Source: Talinum fruticosum (Eukaryota > Streptophyta > Magnoliopsida > Caryophyllales > Talinaceae). Taken from it: a DNA stretch of 64,000 bases. Below, piece by piece: positions 34,469-45,643 of the stretch. A model generated the notes under the pieces. The model searched no databases. It had not been told where the DNA came from and saw nothing but the letters and a program-made list of their open reading frames with translations. Each line of letters begins with the position of its first letter. Within the stretch, counting starts at the first letter, position 1. The DNA lies in the NCBI GenBank assembly GCA_021018815.1, contig JAITYX010000053.1, forward strand, positions 1,674,001-1,738,000. Direction: 5' to 3'. A program made the position numbers and the translations under genes.

Positions 34469-36232
34469 TCATTTGTACCACCCCGAACCCCACCCTAGGA
34501 GTATTAATCGTCGGGATTCCCGAGAGGAACCCTTAAGGATATTTAAACTGTTGGTTTGGTTTTCTAATTCCAATTTACGGGTAATAGAGGTAATTGTCTA
34601 TTGTAGTTTGAAAATTTTCTAAAACTTTCGTCGAGTTCCGTCTATAATATGACATATCCCTAGGCTTAAAGCCTTAAAATCCTCCATAAAAATCACAATA
34701 TAACTCAACAAGGCACACACTCGAAGTATACAACTCAACGGCCATACGCCGAGTCCAACCAATATGCATTAAAACTTAAAACAAACTAATTGGTCAATGA
34801 TACGACTAATACAAACTATATGCACTTAGTTACAAGGTACAACACTTAGAAATATATGGAATGCACGTCGGCAAACTTGTGCCACTCGGAAGCGCCATCA
34901 GCAAAAAAACACACAAGAGTCCGGGATATGCTAAACTATGAGACACACCACCTAAGAGAGCACCTACAAGCTGGGGAGAGATACGGGGTGAGTAAACCAC
35001 AAGCTCGGTGGGTAATCCTATCCCAAAACATTTCATATTTGCACGTTATACATATGTGACAACAATAAAGTAGTAGCAATAAAATCCATCAACCATATTA
35101 TAACTTCTAATCCCGGTTTTCAAATTTCTAGTTTAAACGTTTCACATGTTCCCTATAATATTCATGTAATCATTTTACGTATCTTCAAATGAATTACTCA
35201 ATGAATCAACCCTTATCAAAACTAAGTAAAACTCTAGTTATTTAATACGCACACAAGTTCACACAATTTAATACTCGAAATCGATTTCCACATTTTTCTC
35301 AAACAAGGTTCCGCACTTGTCAATAATCACTCGAAACATCAAGTCTCTTTCTAGGGCTTTTGACTTGAACCAGCACTAGACAGTTTCTTGGGCGCGACCC
35401 CATGACTTAGGCTCCATGGACCTAGTTCTAGTGAAACTCTTGGAAGGCTCCACTTTCCTCGTCGGGAAAGAATCAACTCATCTCACAACGTATGGTTGGT
35501 TAGGCATCCTGGTACACCAGGACCTTGGTGCATCAACTCATCTCACAACGCAAGGTTGGTAGGCATCCTATCGCACCAGGACCCCATGGTCCGATACACA
35601 AGACCGAGCCCTTCCTCTGTGCTAAACAATCCTTACCCCCAAAATCAATTCAAACCGGTTTCAACACATCTATTCATCAAATCTCGTTTCAAATAGCATT
35701 CTCAAATCATTTTAACACAATGGAAAGCATAACACAATTTGCCACCCTTTCAAACATAGTTTCTCAAATCAGTTTCACTTCTTTGGAATACATTTTCACG
35801 TTTGAAAAGCAAATATAAAGAATCATACTTAAGTATTGTTTTGCGTAATTATTTGAACTCTTTTCAAAACTAATTTTTGAGCGTCATTTAGGATTAAGTC
35901 ACTTTACAAGCCAAGTATCTCCATATTAAGATTTAACATTCCAAGCTAGCATATTTACTCAAGTATTCACTCAAGTATTTAACACCTACTTATATTCATC
36001 CATATCCTGCTCAAGCAAGAATCTCTTATTCCCATATACGTAATTCTCGCCTCGCTCCATTTTTAAAAGCCACAATCAGTCAATATAGATACATACTCCT
36101 TGATACTCCAAATTCTCGGTCCTTTTTCTATACTCCAACGTTCGTTTTTCATTAACTTAATTGATTTTCAAGCACAATGAACCAGAAACTAAAACTCCTC
36201 CGAGCCATAATAACCAAGCCGTAAAACCATAT
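34469..36232 (+). repeat. LTR-type sequence, left part (chromovirus-like?), split by the Tat element
   Basis: It starts TGTACCACCCCGAACCCC, a typical edge of long gypsy LTRs in either orientation, and contains 'ggggtgagtaaaccaca' near 34985, a phrase common in Tekay-type LTRs. It has no coding region. It probably continues at 62721 after the inserted Tat element. The other end is beyond the window, so neither lineage nor completeness can be settled. Confidence 0.4.
35472..35590. repeat. ~55-60-bp tandem duplication
   Basis: Two neighbouring copies of 'atcaactcatctcacaacg', each followed by 'ggttgg..aggcatcct' and 'caccagga', imperfectly matched. Confidence 0.85.
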
Positions 36233-38223
36233 TGTAGACACCTAAAAAAGTGTTATCCCTTATCTCTTTATTTACGTGTTTTGTTTTATTGGCCCGTTGA
36301 TGATAATCCCGAGTCCTATTTGATGATTTAGATCTTGGACTGTGATCGATTGGTGCAACATAAGCTAGTAAACCACAAAAAAGCCCCGAGCACCAAATAA
36401 ATAGCTTTTTGCTTTAGCTCGGTCTACAAATCCTCTTTTCTTTCGGACGATCCAAGAGTTGGGTCGAGCCTTTAGAGATTGTGGAGTCCAATATTGTGTA
36501 CCGGGAAATTCCAAGTTCGAGTACTGCATTCTACTTTTGTTCAAATCATACAAGGAGTTAAAGACCTGAAGACGACGTTAAAGCATTGCATTTCATGATC
36601 AAGAGCATCAAAGTGTTGTGTTTAAGCTTTACAAGACAATCCACATGAGACTAGAAGCTTCCCTTTCAAAATGACATCGTGGCCGATGCCTGCCTTCTAG
36701 AAGTATCAAGTGGAAAGCTGCATTTTGGCTTGGAGAGTCCTTGAAGACACAACTAGGCCACGAAGCCCTAGGGCGTCCGATTGGCCGGCGTCGCCTCCCG
36801 ATTTTATCCGGTTTTATCTCTTTCCGATCCGGTTCTATCTCTTAGGATTTGGCCCGGTTTATTTCCTGCTACTTGGACGGTTGGATAGAGGCAAACCCTA
36901 GGTCACTTGTAACCTAGGTTCTCTGCTATAAATAGAGAGCCTTGGCTCTCATTCCCATACTTGCTTACGGCCTTAGCATTATGTTGTAGAAAGTTAACCA
37001 GAATCCTCTCGTCTAAATGTTACTTTGCTGAAATTTCTATAAGACGTTCACCTTTTTACTTGCTACCGTTGAATCCGTGCAAAAAGTTAAAGAATATTTA
37101 GTTATTCCGATCTCTCGGGCACTCATTCAACTGATCATTACTATACCCTATACACAATTCACAAAACAAGCCCCTTTTCTTTTTATTGTCGCCATCACGT
37201 CGAGAGATCTAGTGTGGAGATCCGGATAAGAAAGGTGGGAAAACCTGAGGGTAATTATTTAGCCTTTGAACGGTTTTATTTATTTATGTTTTTATCGCTT
37301 TCTATATTGTGGTTCAAGAAATGTAATCACTTTAAATTCCTCGCCGACCGATGTAATTCTTTTATTTTCCTTTTTTTTCTTTCATTTATCGCTTTCTTTA
37401 CCGCTTTTCTTTATCACTTTCTTTATTATGTTTGGTTGCTTTTATTTATTGTCGTAATATGCTGCTTGCTTGTTTGTTTTACATTGCTTTAATCTACTAC
37501 TCGAATTAGTAATGGCTCTTTACGGATGGGTAGAACAGAAAGGTTTTCCCTACGTTTCATACCCTCTCCCCGAATCCGATTCTCGGTTTAAAGACCGATG
37601 GAGTCATTTTAGCCTTTTTGATCTTAGTTTTCCCTATTAAGATCGGAGGAGCAAATCTTTTATTTTGTTTTTGTTAGTTTTTCTTTCTTAAAAAACTTAC
37701 CGACGACTCCTTTAGTTTATGTTTTATTCTTATTGAATCGCATTTCGATTGTCTTCGGATTCTTTGGATAAAAAAAAACTTAAGGTTACGGATATGCTAA
37801 TTGGGCAGAGACCGAGGCTGATTCCACCATCCACGCCTTCGGCCGGCGCCGGCCACGCGTAGGTGTGGGCCACTGCCTGCACCTTGGGTTCGACCGAGAT
37901 AAGATTCGGTCCAAATTGGTGTTTTCACACCAATCTACCCCTAAAGCCTCACGGCAGAACCAAAATCTTAACTTTATTTATTCTCTAATTATTAAAACAA
38001 TATACCTAGAATTCTGAAAATAATTTCTAAAATAAAACAATTAATAAAACCGCCATTCAAACTTTGACTAATCGGATTTAATAAAACTCGAAAAATCTTA
38101 ATAAAAGGTTTATCCCCAATTTCTAAAATGCATCTTCGAAAACCCTAACGCCAAAACCAATTTCTTGGGAAGCTCAGCCGGGGTGCCTCGGTGTAGAGGG
38201 GCCCTAAGGTCGTGGTTCCTACA
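36233..38223 (+). repeat. 5' LTR of the Tat-like element
   Basis: 1991 bp, TGTAGACACC to GTTCCTACA. It contains a perfect 14-bp palindrome GGCCGGCGCCGGCC at 37841-37854 and a TATA box at 36926. Confidence 0.9.
36926..36935 (+). promoter_or_regulatory. TATA box in the 5' LTR
   Basis: CTATAAATAG, followed by 'agagccttggctct'. The same block is in the 3' LTR at 61424. Confidence 0.65.
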
Positions 38224-38225
38224 GG

Positions 38226-38241
38226 TGGCGACTCCACCGAG
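38226..38241 (+). promoter_or_regulatory. Tat-like primer-binding site
   Basis: TGGCGACTCCACCGAG begins 2 bases after the LTR. TGGCGACTC is the usual opening of Tat/Ogre primer sites. Confidence 0.7.
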
Positions 38242-38965
38242 AATAAATCATTTATTAAGAGGCAAAACTTGAAAATTTGAGTAGTATGTTTTAACGATGT
38301 GCTTGCATTAGGCATCTCGCATTTAGCAACCTTTGAACTAGTTTAAATATTATTTTGAATCCTAGGAAAACTTTATTGTACCCCGTATTTACCCTTTACG
38401 GAGAGAGGCTCCCACTTGGTTCCTTTAAACGAGCCGAACTAGACTTGATTACCCGAGGAAATGGTACCTCCTCCCTAGTAGCATGCACTCTTGGGGAAAA
38501 CCTTTTGGTTCACCGAGAGGTACTAAGAATTCTGGTTGGTATCCTTACTTGTGTAACCCATAGGGGACCAAATTCTCGGACTACGTGTCACCATGTATCC
38601 AAACTTTTGAAACTCTTAGGCCATATAACTTTTGGACTTTTAGGTATCACCCGGACTTCATGTGCATGCTAGAATGAATGTGTGTGTTTTAGATTTAATC
38701 TTCTATTTGTGAGCCTTTAGGAATAGGTGAAGAGTGTTGATTAGACCCTTGTAGGGGTGAAAACAAAACACTTTAACGAATTTCCTAGAGTCGATTCGTT
38801 ATGTGCATTAGCCAAAAGTCAAAATCCCTTTTCTTATTAGGATTGGTCCATTGTCTACACTTTCCATGTCGTCCCAAAATGATCATTTTAATAGCCTAAG
38901 TAGTTGCTATTTATGAAAGGGTCTTACTTGGAAGTTCCCTTTCCATTTGCATTTTCACTTTCCAT
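38242..38965 (+). other. Untranslated leader of the Tat-like element
   Basis: Long noncoding leader between primer site and tandem repeat; no ORF with recognisable similarity. Confidence 0.5.
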
Positions 38966-39405
38966 TTGCATGAGCCATTTGTGTTAGCCAAATAAAATCA
39001 TTCATATTAGGTGAGTCCATTTGTGTTAGTTAAATAAAATCATCTCATATTAGGTAAGTCATTTTGCATTAGCCAAATAAAATAATCTTATATTAGGTGA
39101 ATCCATTTGCATTAGCCAAGTAAAATAATTTCATGTTAGGTAAGTCTATTTGCATTAGCCAAACAAGATCATCTCATATTAGGTGAGTCCATTTGCATTA
39201 GCTAAATAAAATCATTTCATGTTAGGTAAGTCTATTTGTATTAGCCAAACAAGATCATCTCATATTAGGTGAGTCCATTTGCATTAGCCAAATAAAATCA
39301 TCTTATATTAGGTGAATCCATTTGCATTAGCCAAATAAAATCATCTCATATTAGGTGAGTCTATTTGCATTAGCCAAACAAAAATTCATCTCAAATAGGG
39401 AAATG
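38966..39405. repeat. 43-bp tandem repeat in the Tat leader (about 10 copies)
   Basis: Units contain 'tccatttgcattagccaa' then 'ataaaatcatctcatatt' and 'aggtgag'. The word 'ttaggt' recurs nine times at about 43-base spacing. Within the array two unit types alternate (…gtgagtcc / …gtaagtct with 'aaacaagatc'), giving an 86-bp higher-order repeat present about twice. Confidence 0.95.
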
Positions 39406-39855
39406 CATTATCATATAGGAAGCATCTTTTCTTTAAGGATCATGCATTTATCTCTGTTAAGTCATTCATCATATCATCATTGCATTTTTTATGTGCATCC
39501 AAATAAAGCATCCTTAGAGGTCTTGCACTTAAGCCTCTTCTCCTAAAAGTGGTCTTCTCTCACATGGTCCTAAACCTCATCCTTTGGGCTGCAAAATAGG
39601 GAAGTCTACGACAACCAAGTATCGTCGAAATCCGAGCTCCAAAAGATTAGAACGTCTTACCAAGGAGTCCGGTACATCATCTTTTTTCTACTCCGCGAGT
39701 TTACATCGATGCAACAAGCTTCGGTACATACCACGCCGTCACAACCTACACCTTGTTCTAAGACAAATCTCGGTCCGATTCCCTTCTAATGGATCCCAAT
39801 CTAGAATAGTATCTCAACCTCGGTTTACTTAATGAGAATATAGCTAGGGTGGATG
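39406..39855 (+). other. End of leader and possible start of Tat gag
   Basis: From about 39560 the sequence becomes coding-like, with phrases such as SPVHHLFSTPRVYIDATSF and TYHAVTTYTLF, before being cut by the copia solo LTR. No family could be assigned. Confidence 0.35.
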
Positions 39856-42800
39856 CGAAGACTCGGACTTTGCATGTATAACATTACGAGTGACTGTGAA
39901 GGAATCAGGTATAAACTCCATCTCTCATAAGTTTTGATTACAAGTCATTCTAAGTGATGTAGAAACTTTTTGGATTCAGACAGAACCTTTTTGAGTGTTA
40001 CGAGAACCTTTTACGAGTGTTACGAAACTATTGCATAAGTTTGCATTTGTTTATGAGTGACTCGGAAAGCATACTCTTGATCATCTTTTCACATCCGTAG
40101 TTACGAGTCACTCGGACAACACTCGAGATATATCGCATGTTCAAACAATCGCTCTAACACGTTTAAACACAAGTCGACTTCATATTCCAAGTTCGAGACG
40201 GACTCGGATGGAATTTGAGTATAATGAATATTAGACTCGGAAAATTCCATTCCTTTACGACTGAGATAATTATGCACTTAATTATCTTAATTAAATTATT
40301 ATCTTTGTCTAATCTTGGACCAAAGTATTTTGTACTTTGAGAACCAAAATTTGAATTACTTTTGAAGGTTATTTAAACGAGGTTATCCTACTTTTGAACT
40401 GCAAAAGTAACCGGCTTTAAGATATCAAATCACTAGCGAGACAAGGCTTTTTCTACTTCAAACCAGGGCCTAGAAGCTGTGTTAGGGTTGTCTGTTTCCA
40501 AAGCTGGAAATCTTTAGCGCTAAGCTCAACGATGGTTTCCACCTTACTTTTCGGACACCACCAGTGGATTGAAACATTCTAAGGAGTCAAGAGCCATTGC
40601 ATAACGTTCACAACTCAACGGATCTTTTTGAGTGACTTAGAAAAAGCTGTTACAACGGTCATAGAGGACTTCTAATCGGAAGATAGTCACAACGGCTAAT
40701 CTGCTTGGTCATCTATAAATAGAAGCTAACTCTCAAGACTTGAAGATTGCTTAAATCATTTGTCAATACACATACTTAAGCAAAAGTCTTTGTATTCATA
40801 TTTAATCTTCCACTTACAACTCCAATTCCGTACTTAACATCTTTATAAGTTGTAAGGTCTTGTAATCCGTCACAACTTACATTCTTACTTTCTGAGTAAG
40901 GTCCCTTGACTAAGTTGTAAGGGTTAACTCAGCTCGGTTGTCCCTAGCTGTAAAGGTTGAAGACTCGGACACCTGCTCAATACTTTTATGAGTTACATAA
41001 AAGGAATCGAGTATAACAATCTCGTACTTATAGAGTTTTGATTCCAAGGCATTCTCTCGTATCTTAGAAATTTTTCTGAGTAACATGGTATCTTCTCTCA
41101 GTGATATAGCTTTCACTTCATGTATTTCGTGCATATCCTTGAGTGACTTAGAAACTTGATACTTTGTTCGAGTCCCTCATCACTCAGATTTATCGCATGT
41201 TGAATAGACTGGTATTCCGCTCGGATCTGACTCCTTTCTATAAGGTCTATCTTGTTGAAGTCGGTACTCCCAGTCTATTTCATGCTTAGTCTATATCAAG
41301 GTATATCACTCTGAAGTTCTTTACTTAACTTGATTCTTTGCTCGGACTAGCTCGATGGAATTTTGAGTTACATGGATATTAGACTCGAGAAAATTCCATT
41401 TCGTTTCGACTCAAATAATCGGTTGCTTAATTATCGTAATTATTTTATTATCTATGTCTAATCTTGGACCAAAGTATTTTATACTTTGAGAACCAGAATT
41501 GATTTACTTTTGTAGGTTATTCAAACGAGGATACGTTTTCGAAATACAAAAGTAGCCGAGCTTCAAAATGTCAAATCACCGGCAGACATGGCTTTTCACC
41601 TTCTCTGCTCCGAGTCCCGGAAGATTGTGTCAAGGCCATGCTGTTTCCAAATCTGGAAAACTAGAACGATAAGCTTAACGATGGTTTCCACCTTATCTTT
41701 CAAGACACTTGCCGGTGGTTTTGGGACTTCCAAGAGAGTTTAAACCGTTGTCCAACGTTGACATTACAACGGATACTTTACGAGTGACTCAAAAGCTTCG
41801 TCAACGGTCACAAAGGACTCTCGGTCGGTAGATGAAGATAATGGCTATTCTGCTTGGTCATCTGTAAATAGAAGCCACCTCACAAGACTTGAAGATTGCC
41901 GAAATTATTGTTAATACACGTACTTAAGTAAAGTCATTGTATTTATTCTCAATCTTCTACTTACAACTCCCACTCTGTAAATCTTTACTTTACGAGTTGT
42001 AAGGTTTGTACTTAGTTACAAACACTTTCTTACTTTCTCTGTAAGGTCCCTTGACTAAGTCTGTAAGGGTTAACTCGGCTTAGTTGTCCCTAGTTGTAAG
42101 GGTTATCTCGGCTAGGAAGTACTAGATCGAGATAAGGGAATTTACGAGTCTAGGAAAACTTATAAAGAGTTGTCTAAGGGAGCAACTCGGGTTCAATCGA
42201 GTTCACGGTATTTTGTGGACTCAAAATAATGGATTTGACTTCGTGCTTGGATTAGCACGGTCCGTGGTTTTCTGCCCCGGGAGGGTTTCCACGTAATCTC
42301 TATGTGTTATCTTTACGAGTTCATTCTAGACTCGAGACAGGTTTTATAGCTCTGCTTAACTTGTTTACTTATTCGTGATAGCATTTACGAGTCCATACTT
42401 TTCGACCTGCTGATTGACTCGGAATCTGTCTCTGTCTCTTCTTTGGCAAAAGAGCTAACGTTTTCACGAAAAACATCCATCACCCTATTCACCCCCTCTA
42501 GGGTGACATAGACTCTCCCGAGCAAACCTTCAAAGGTTACCTCGGTTAGGAAGTACTAGATCGAGATAAGGGAATTTTTGAGTCTAGAAAAGCTTTGTAA
42601 GGAATTGTCTAAGGGAGTAATTCTGGTTGAGTCTATCTACTGTATTTTGTGGATTCAAAATAGTGGATTTGACTTGGTGCTTTGATTAGCACTGGCCATG
42701 GTTTTACGCCCCGGGAGGGTTTACACGTAATTTACGAGTTATCATTTTTCGAGTCCAATCTGGACTCGGATTGCATCAATGTTAGTTTTAGACTTTATTC

Positions 42801-42878
42801 TTCCATTTATTACTTAAATTTCCTCATCACCCTATTCACCCCTCTAGGGTGACTAACTCTCTCCAAGAGCAAACCTTC
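39856..42878 (+). mobile_element. Copia solo LTR, split by a second solo LTR of the same family
   Basis: Its own sequence is 39856-40957 and 42538-42878 (about 1.44 kb), starting CGAAGACTCGG and ending GAGCAAACCTTC. The expected terminal TG and CA are altered. The flanks GGATG and GGATA differ by one base and may be the target duplication. The nested LTR at 40958-42532 interrupts it. Confidence 0.8.
40958..42532 (+). mobile_element. Copia solo LTR nested in a solo LTR of its own family
   Basis: 1575 bp, TGAAGACTCGG to GAGCAAACCTTCA, with perfect target duplication AAGGT (40953-40957 and 42533-42537). TATA-like CTGTAAATAG near 41862. Confidence 0.92.
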
Positions 42879-43640
42879 GGATACCGGACTAAGTGATTAA
42901 GAAGAAAAGATATCATCCATATTCGGGGATCTCAAGAATACTATAAAGGCTATCAAGGCTAGTAAAAGAGATGAGGAAGTTGAACGTTTGAAAAGGGAAG
43001 AGGCCGAAGAACCCGAACATTTGAAAAAGGAAACAACCTTGATTCTGCCACCTCCACCTATCTAGTCTCCTCCAGGGCAGTCCCAAACGCGAATCCCCTA
43101 AGCCTAAATCCAAATCTCGGTCGATTCTGTATAGATCGGATAGAATGGATGTTGAGGGAGTCATCCATGTTCAATAATCATTATTTCGATCATAAGGGAT
43201 TCACTTCAATCCCTAAGGGTAAGCTACCTCTTAAGTTTACCATGCCTAATATTAAGTTCAAAGGTTCCGAGAATCCCTATCATCATGTACACAACTTCTT
43301 GGGAGCAATGACTCTTAAGAACATTCATGAAGACAATTACCACATTATTTTCCCCTCGACATTTGATACGATGTAATGAAGTGGTATAATGCGGTTGACC
43401 CACGCAAGATTACCAATTGGACAGATTTGTGCAAGGAGTTCCTCTATCAGTACTCCTATAACAACTGATCTACCTGTTACTCTTAGAGACTTGGAATTAA
43501 TCAAGCAAGGTGAGAAGGAATGTTTCACGGATTTTCTTACTAGATGGAGAGTAAAGGCAGCTCACATAGTTGATCAACCCTCCAAAAAAGGCCAAGTTTG
43601 AATTATTGTGAAAAACCTTCACGCCAATTGCTAGAAGGTT
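42879..43640 (+). pseudogene. Tat-like gag, broken
   Basis: Gag of the Tat-like element. It has an N-terminal Lys/Glu-rich stretch near 42960-43030 (EVERLKREEAEEPEHLKKE), then KLPLKFTMPNIKFKGSENP near 43215, the conserved opening of Tat/gypsy gag, followed by HHVHNFLGAMTLKNIHEDN. After a frameshift near 43370 the block WYNAVDPRKITNWTDLCKEF follows in a second frame, and DLELIKQGEKECFTDFLTRW then KAAHIVDQPSKK in a third. No zinc knuckle is seen. Confidence 0.75.
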
Positions 43641-43689
43641 AGGAATTAAGGTGCAACAACTCTCTAAACAAATTGTTCATCTTCGAGCT

Positions 43690-44240
43690 TATGATAATAC
43701 TAAAAAACAGTCTTGGGAATAGTGACCTTGCCAATCAATATAGGGCTAGCAGAGAGGAATATCGAATTCCAAGTCTTAGATATCCCGACTACTTTTAATC
43801 TGCTCCTAGGACGCCCTTGGTTGCATGATTATCGAGCGAGTGCCCTTTACACTTGCATCGGAAGGTCAAAATGATCATTAAAGGTCAAGTCATAACCGTC
43901 AATGGGGATAATCTTTTTGCTACTATCACTACCAAAGGGTGCGTAGTGGAGATCGAACATGATGCTAATGATGAAGAATTTTACGGATTTGAAACTATTG
44001 CTTCCTTAGAAAGGGATGAAGCACCTTTTACCTTTAACCCTTATGGCAACCCTAGTGTCCATTAGATGCTTAGGAAGAAGGTGTAATTTCCAGGTCTTCT
44101 TTGTAGGCCGAAGGGCATACCACCCTATTTTTCACCATTTGAACCTACTAATAACTACAACTTCGAGACTAGGCTACATACCTACTTGTTGAGTAGATAG
44201 CTCAAGCCAAGTGGGAAATTCAAACAAAGAAGACCGCACT
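43690..44240 (+). pseudogene. Tat-like protease region and linker, cut by an Athila element
   Basis: The aspartic protease of the Tat polyprotein. Visible blocks are LPINIGLAERNIEFQVLDIP, then TTFNLLLGRPWLHDYRASAL near 43800, and KMIIKGQVITVNGDN near 43870. The catalytic D-S/T-G itself is not found upstream, so the first part of the domain is missing. It is followed by a linker, EFYGFETIASLERDE, before the Athila LTR begins at 44241. Confidence 0.75.
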
Positions 44241-45576
44241 TGATAAACCGGAATTTTACGTTCTCTTAATGGCTAATTTCGACACTTCAAAGGCCTTCTC
44301 ACCTAAATTCTTATTTGATTTCGTTTACTTTCTTCATTTGTGATTAAAGTGTGCGAATTTCTATGTTTTCGAGTAATCCCGCCTTTTATGATGAAGAATA
44401 CATCTTTAAAAGTGCTAAGGAAAAGAGCGGGAGGCTATGGAAGGTCGGAGAGTGAAGAAAGAGATCAAGCCAAGTCGGCACTGGCGGTAGCACTGGTCGT
44501 CTTGAAGGAAAGGAGGAAAAGAAGACTTAGCACAGGCTGTGCTAAAGTCGAAGAGGTCGAGCATAGGTAATGCCAAAGTCAGCACGAGGCCATGCTAGAA
44601 ATTCGAAAATTAATTGAAGATGCCGTGAGCTAGCACGTTTAACAGCACGGGTTGTGCCAATTGAGCACTTGCCCATGCTAGTTCGACCATTGCCGAGTGC
44701 CAATTGGCGATTTTCGTTTTTCGCCTCTTTTATTCCAGAAACTATTATTTTACGTATCGGACTTTTATTCTGTGTTTCTAAGCTAGTTTTCTCTCTACTT
44801 ATAAGCACTTATTTCCATTGTTAAGAGACCAAAGCTTGGGGCTATTTTCCATTAATCACAATCTAATTCAAGTTTACGAGTATTATTATTCTTCTCTCTA
44901 CTTTTATCTTTCATTCTTTATTTTGGTGCTCATTTCTCAATTTGTTGTCATATGCCATGAATATGTGTGGCTAAATTTCCAACTTAGGTTGGGGATTTTC
45001 GACTAATATGTTAATTTAATTGTAATCTATGCTTCGTTGCTACTTTGTAATTGTTTAATGAATTTCCAACTTGTTGATACTTATTGATTTGGTGTGAGGT
45101 TCGAGAGAATCCTACCTTTATTTTTATTGGGAATTGAGTAGACTTCGAAAGAAAAGGCTTAATTCTACTTCACTTGTTAGATGATTATAACTTAGATATG
45201 AGAATAATTTAGGTTGTTATTAAGGGAAGAATTGATAATCCTGTAGTTCTTTGGTTTTGATTGTGTTAGAACAACAATTAATTCGATGGAGTTAGCTTAA
45301 TGACATTCGAGAGAAGGCTTAGGTGGTTTAAACTACTTCGATTCCCTAGTTCATTGCAATTGTAAATAGTGTAGAAGCATGTAATTGAGATTGTTGGCAT
45401 GTTAGCATGGTAAATCCCTGCCTAAGGTTTTCTTTATCCGATTTTACTTTATTCTTTAAGTGTTTATGTTACCAACCAATTTGAACTATTTCCTTACTTA
45501 GTTCAAAAGGACATTGACCTTAGACTTGTGTGAGACCTAGCTCCCTGAGACCGACAATCATACTCTCTATAGTACA
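44241..45576 (+). repeat. Athila 5' LTR
   Basis: 1336 bp. It contains a cluster of short dyads such as 'agcacaggctgtgct' at about 44530-44700. Confidence 0.9.
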
Positions 45577-45643
45577 CAACTATTTCCTTTTTGCTTTTAT
45601 CTTTGCTTGAGCCTACTTACGCTGGGTATAGTTTCTTGAGTGT

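Noticed and set aside
38966..39405. Regular repeat array that might suggest CRISPR
   Set aside because: Units are contiguous without unique spacers, and the setting is a plant retroelement leader.
44236..44240. Target duplication for the Athila element
   Set aside because: Left flank GCACT and right flank GAACA do not match, so no duplication is claimed.
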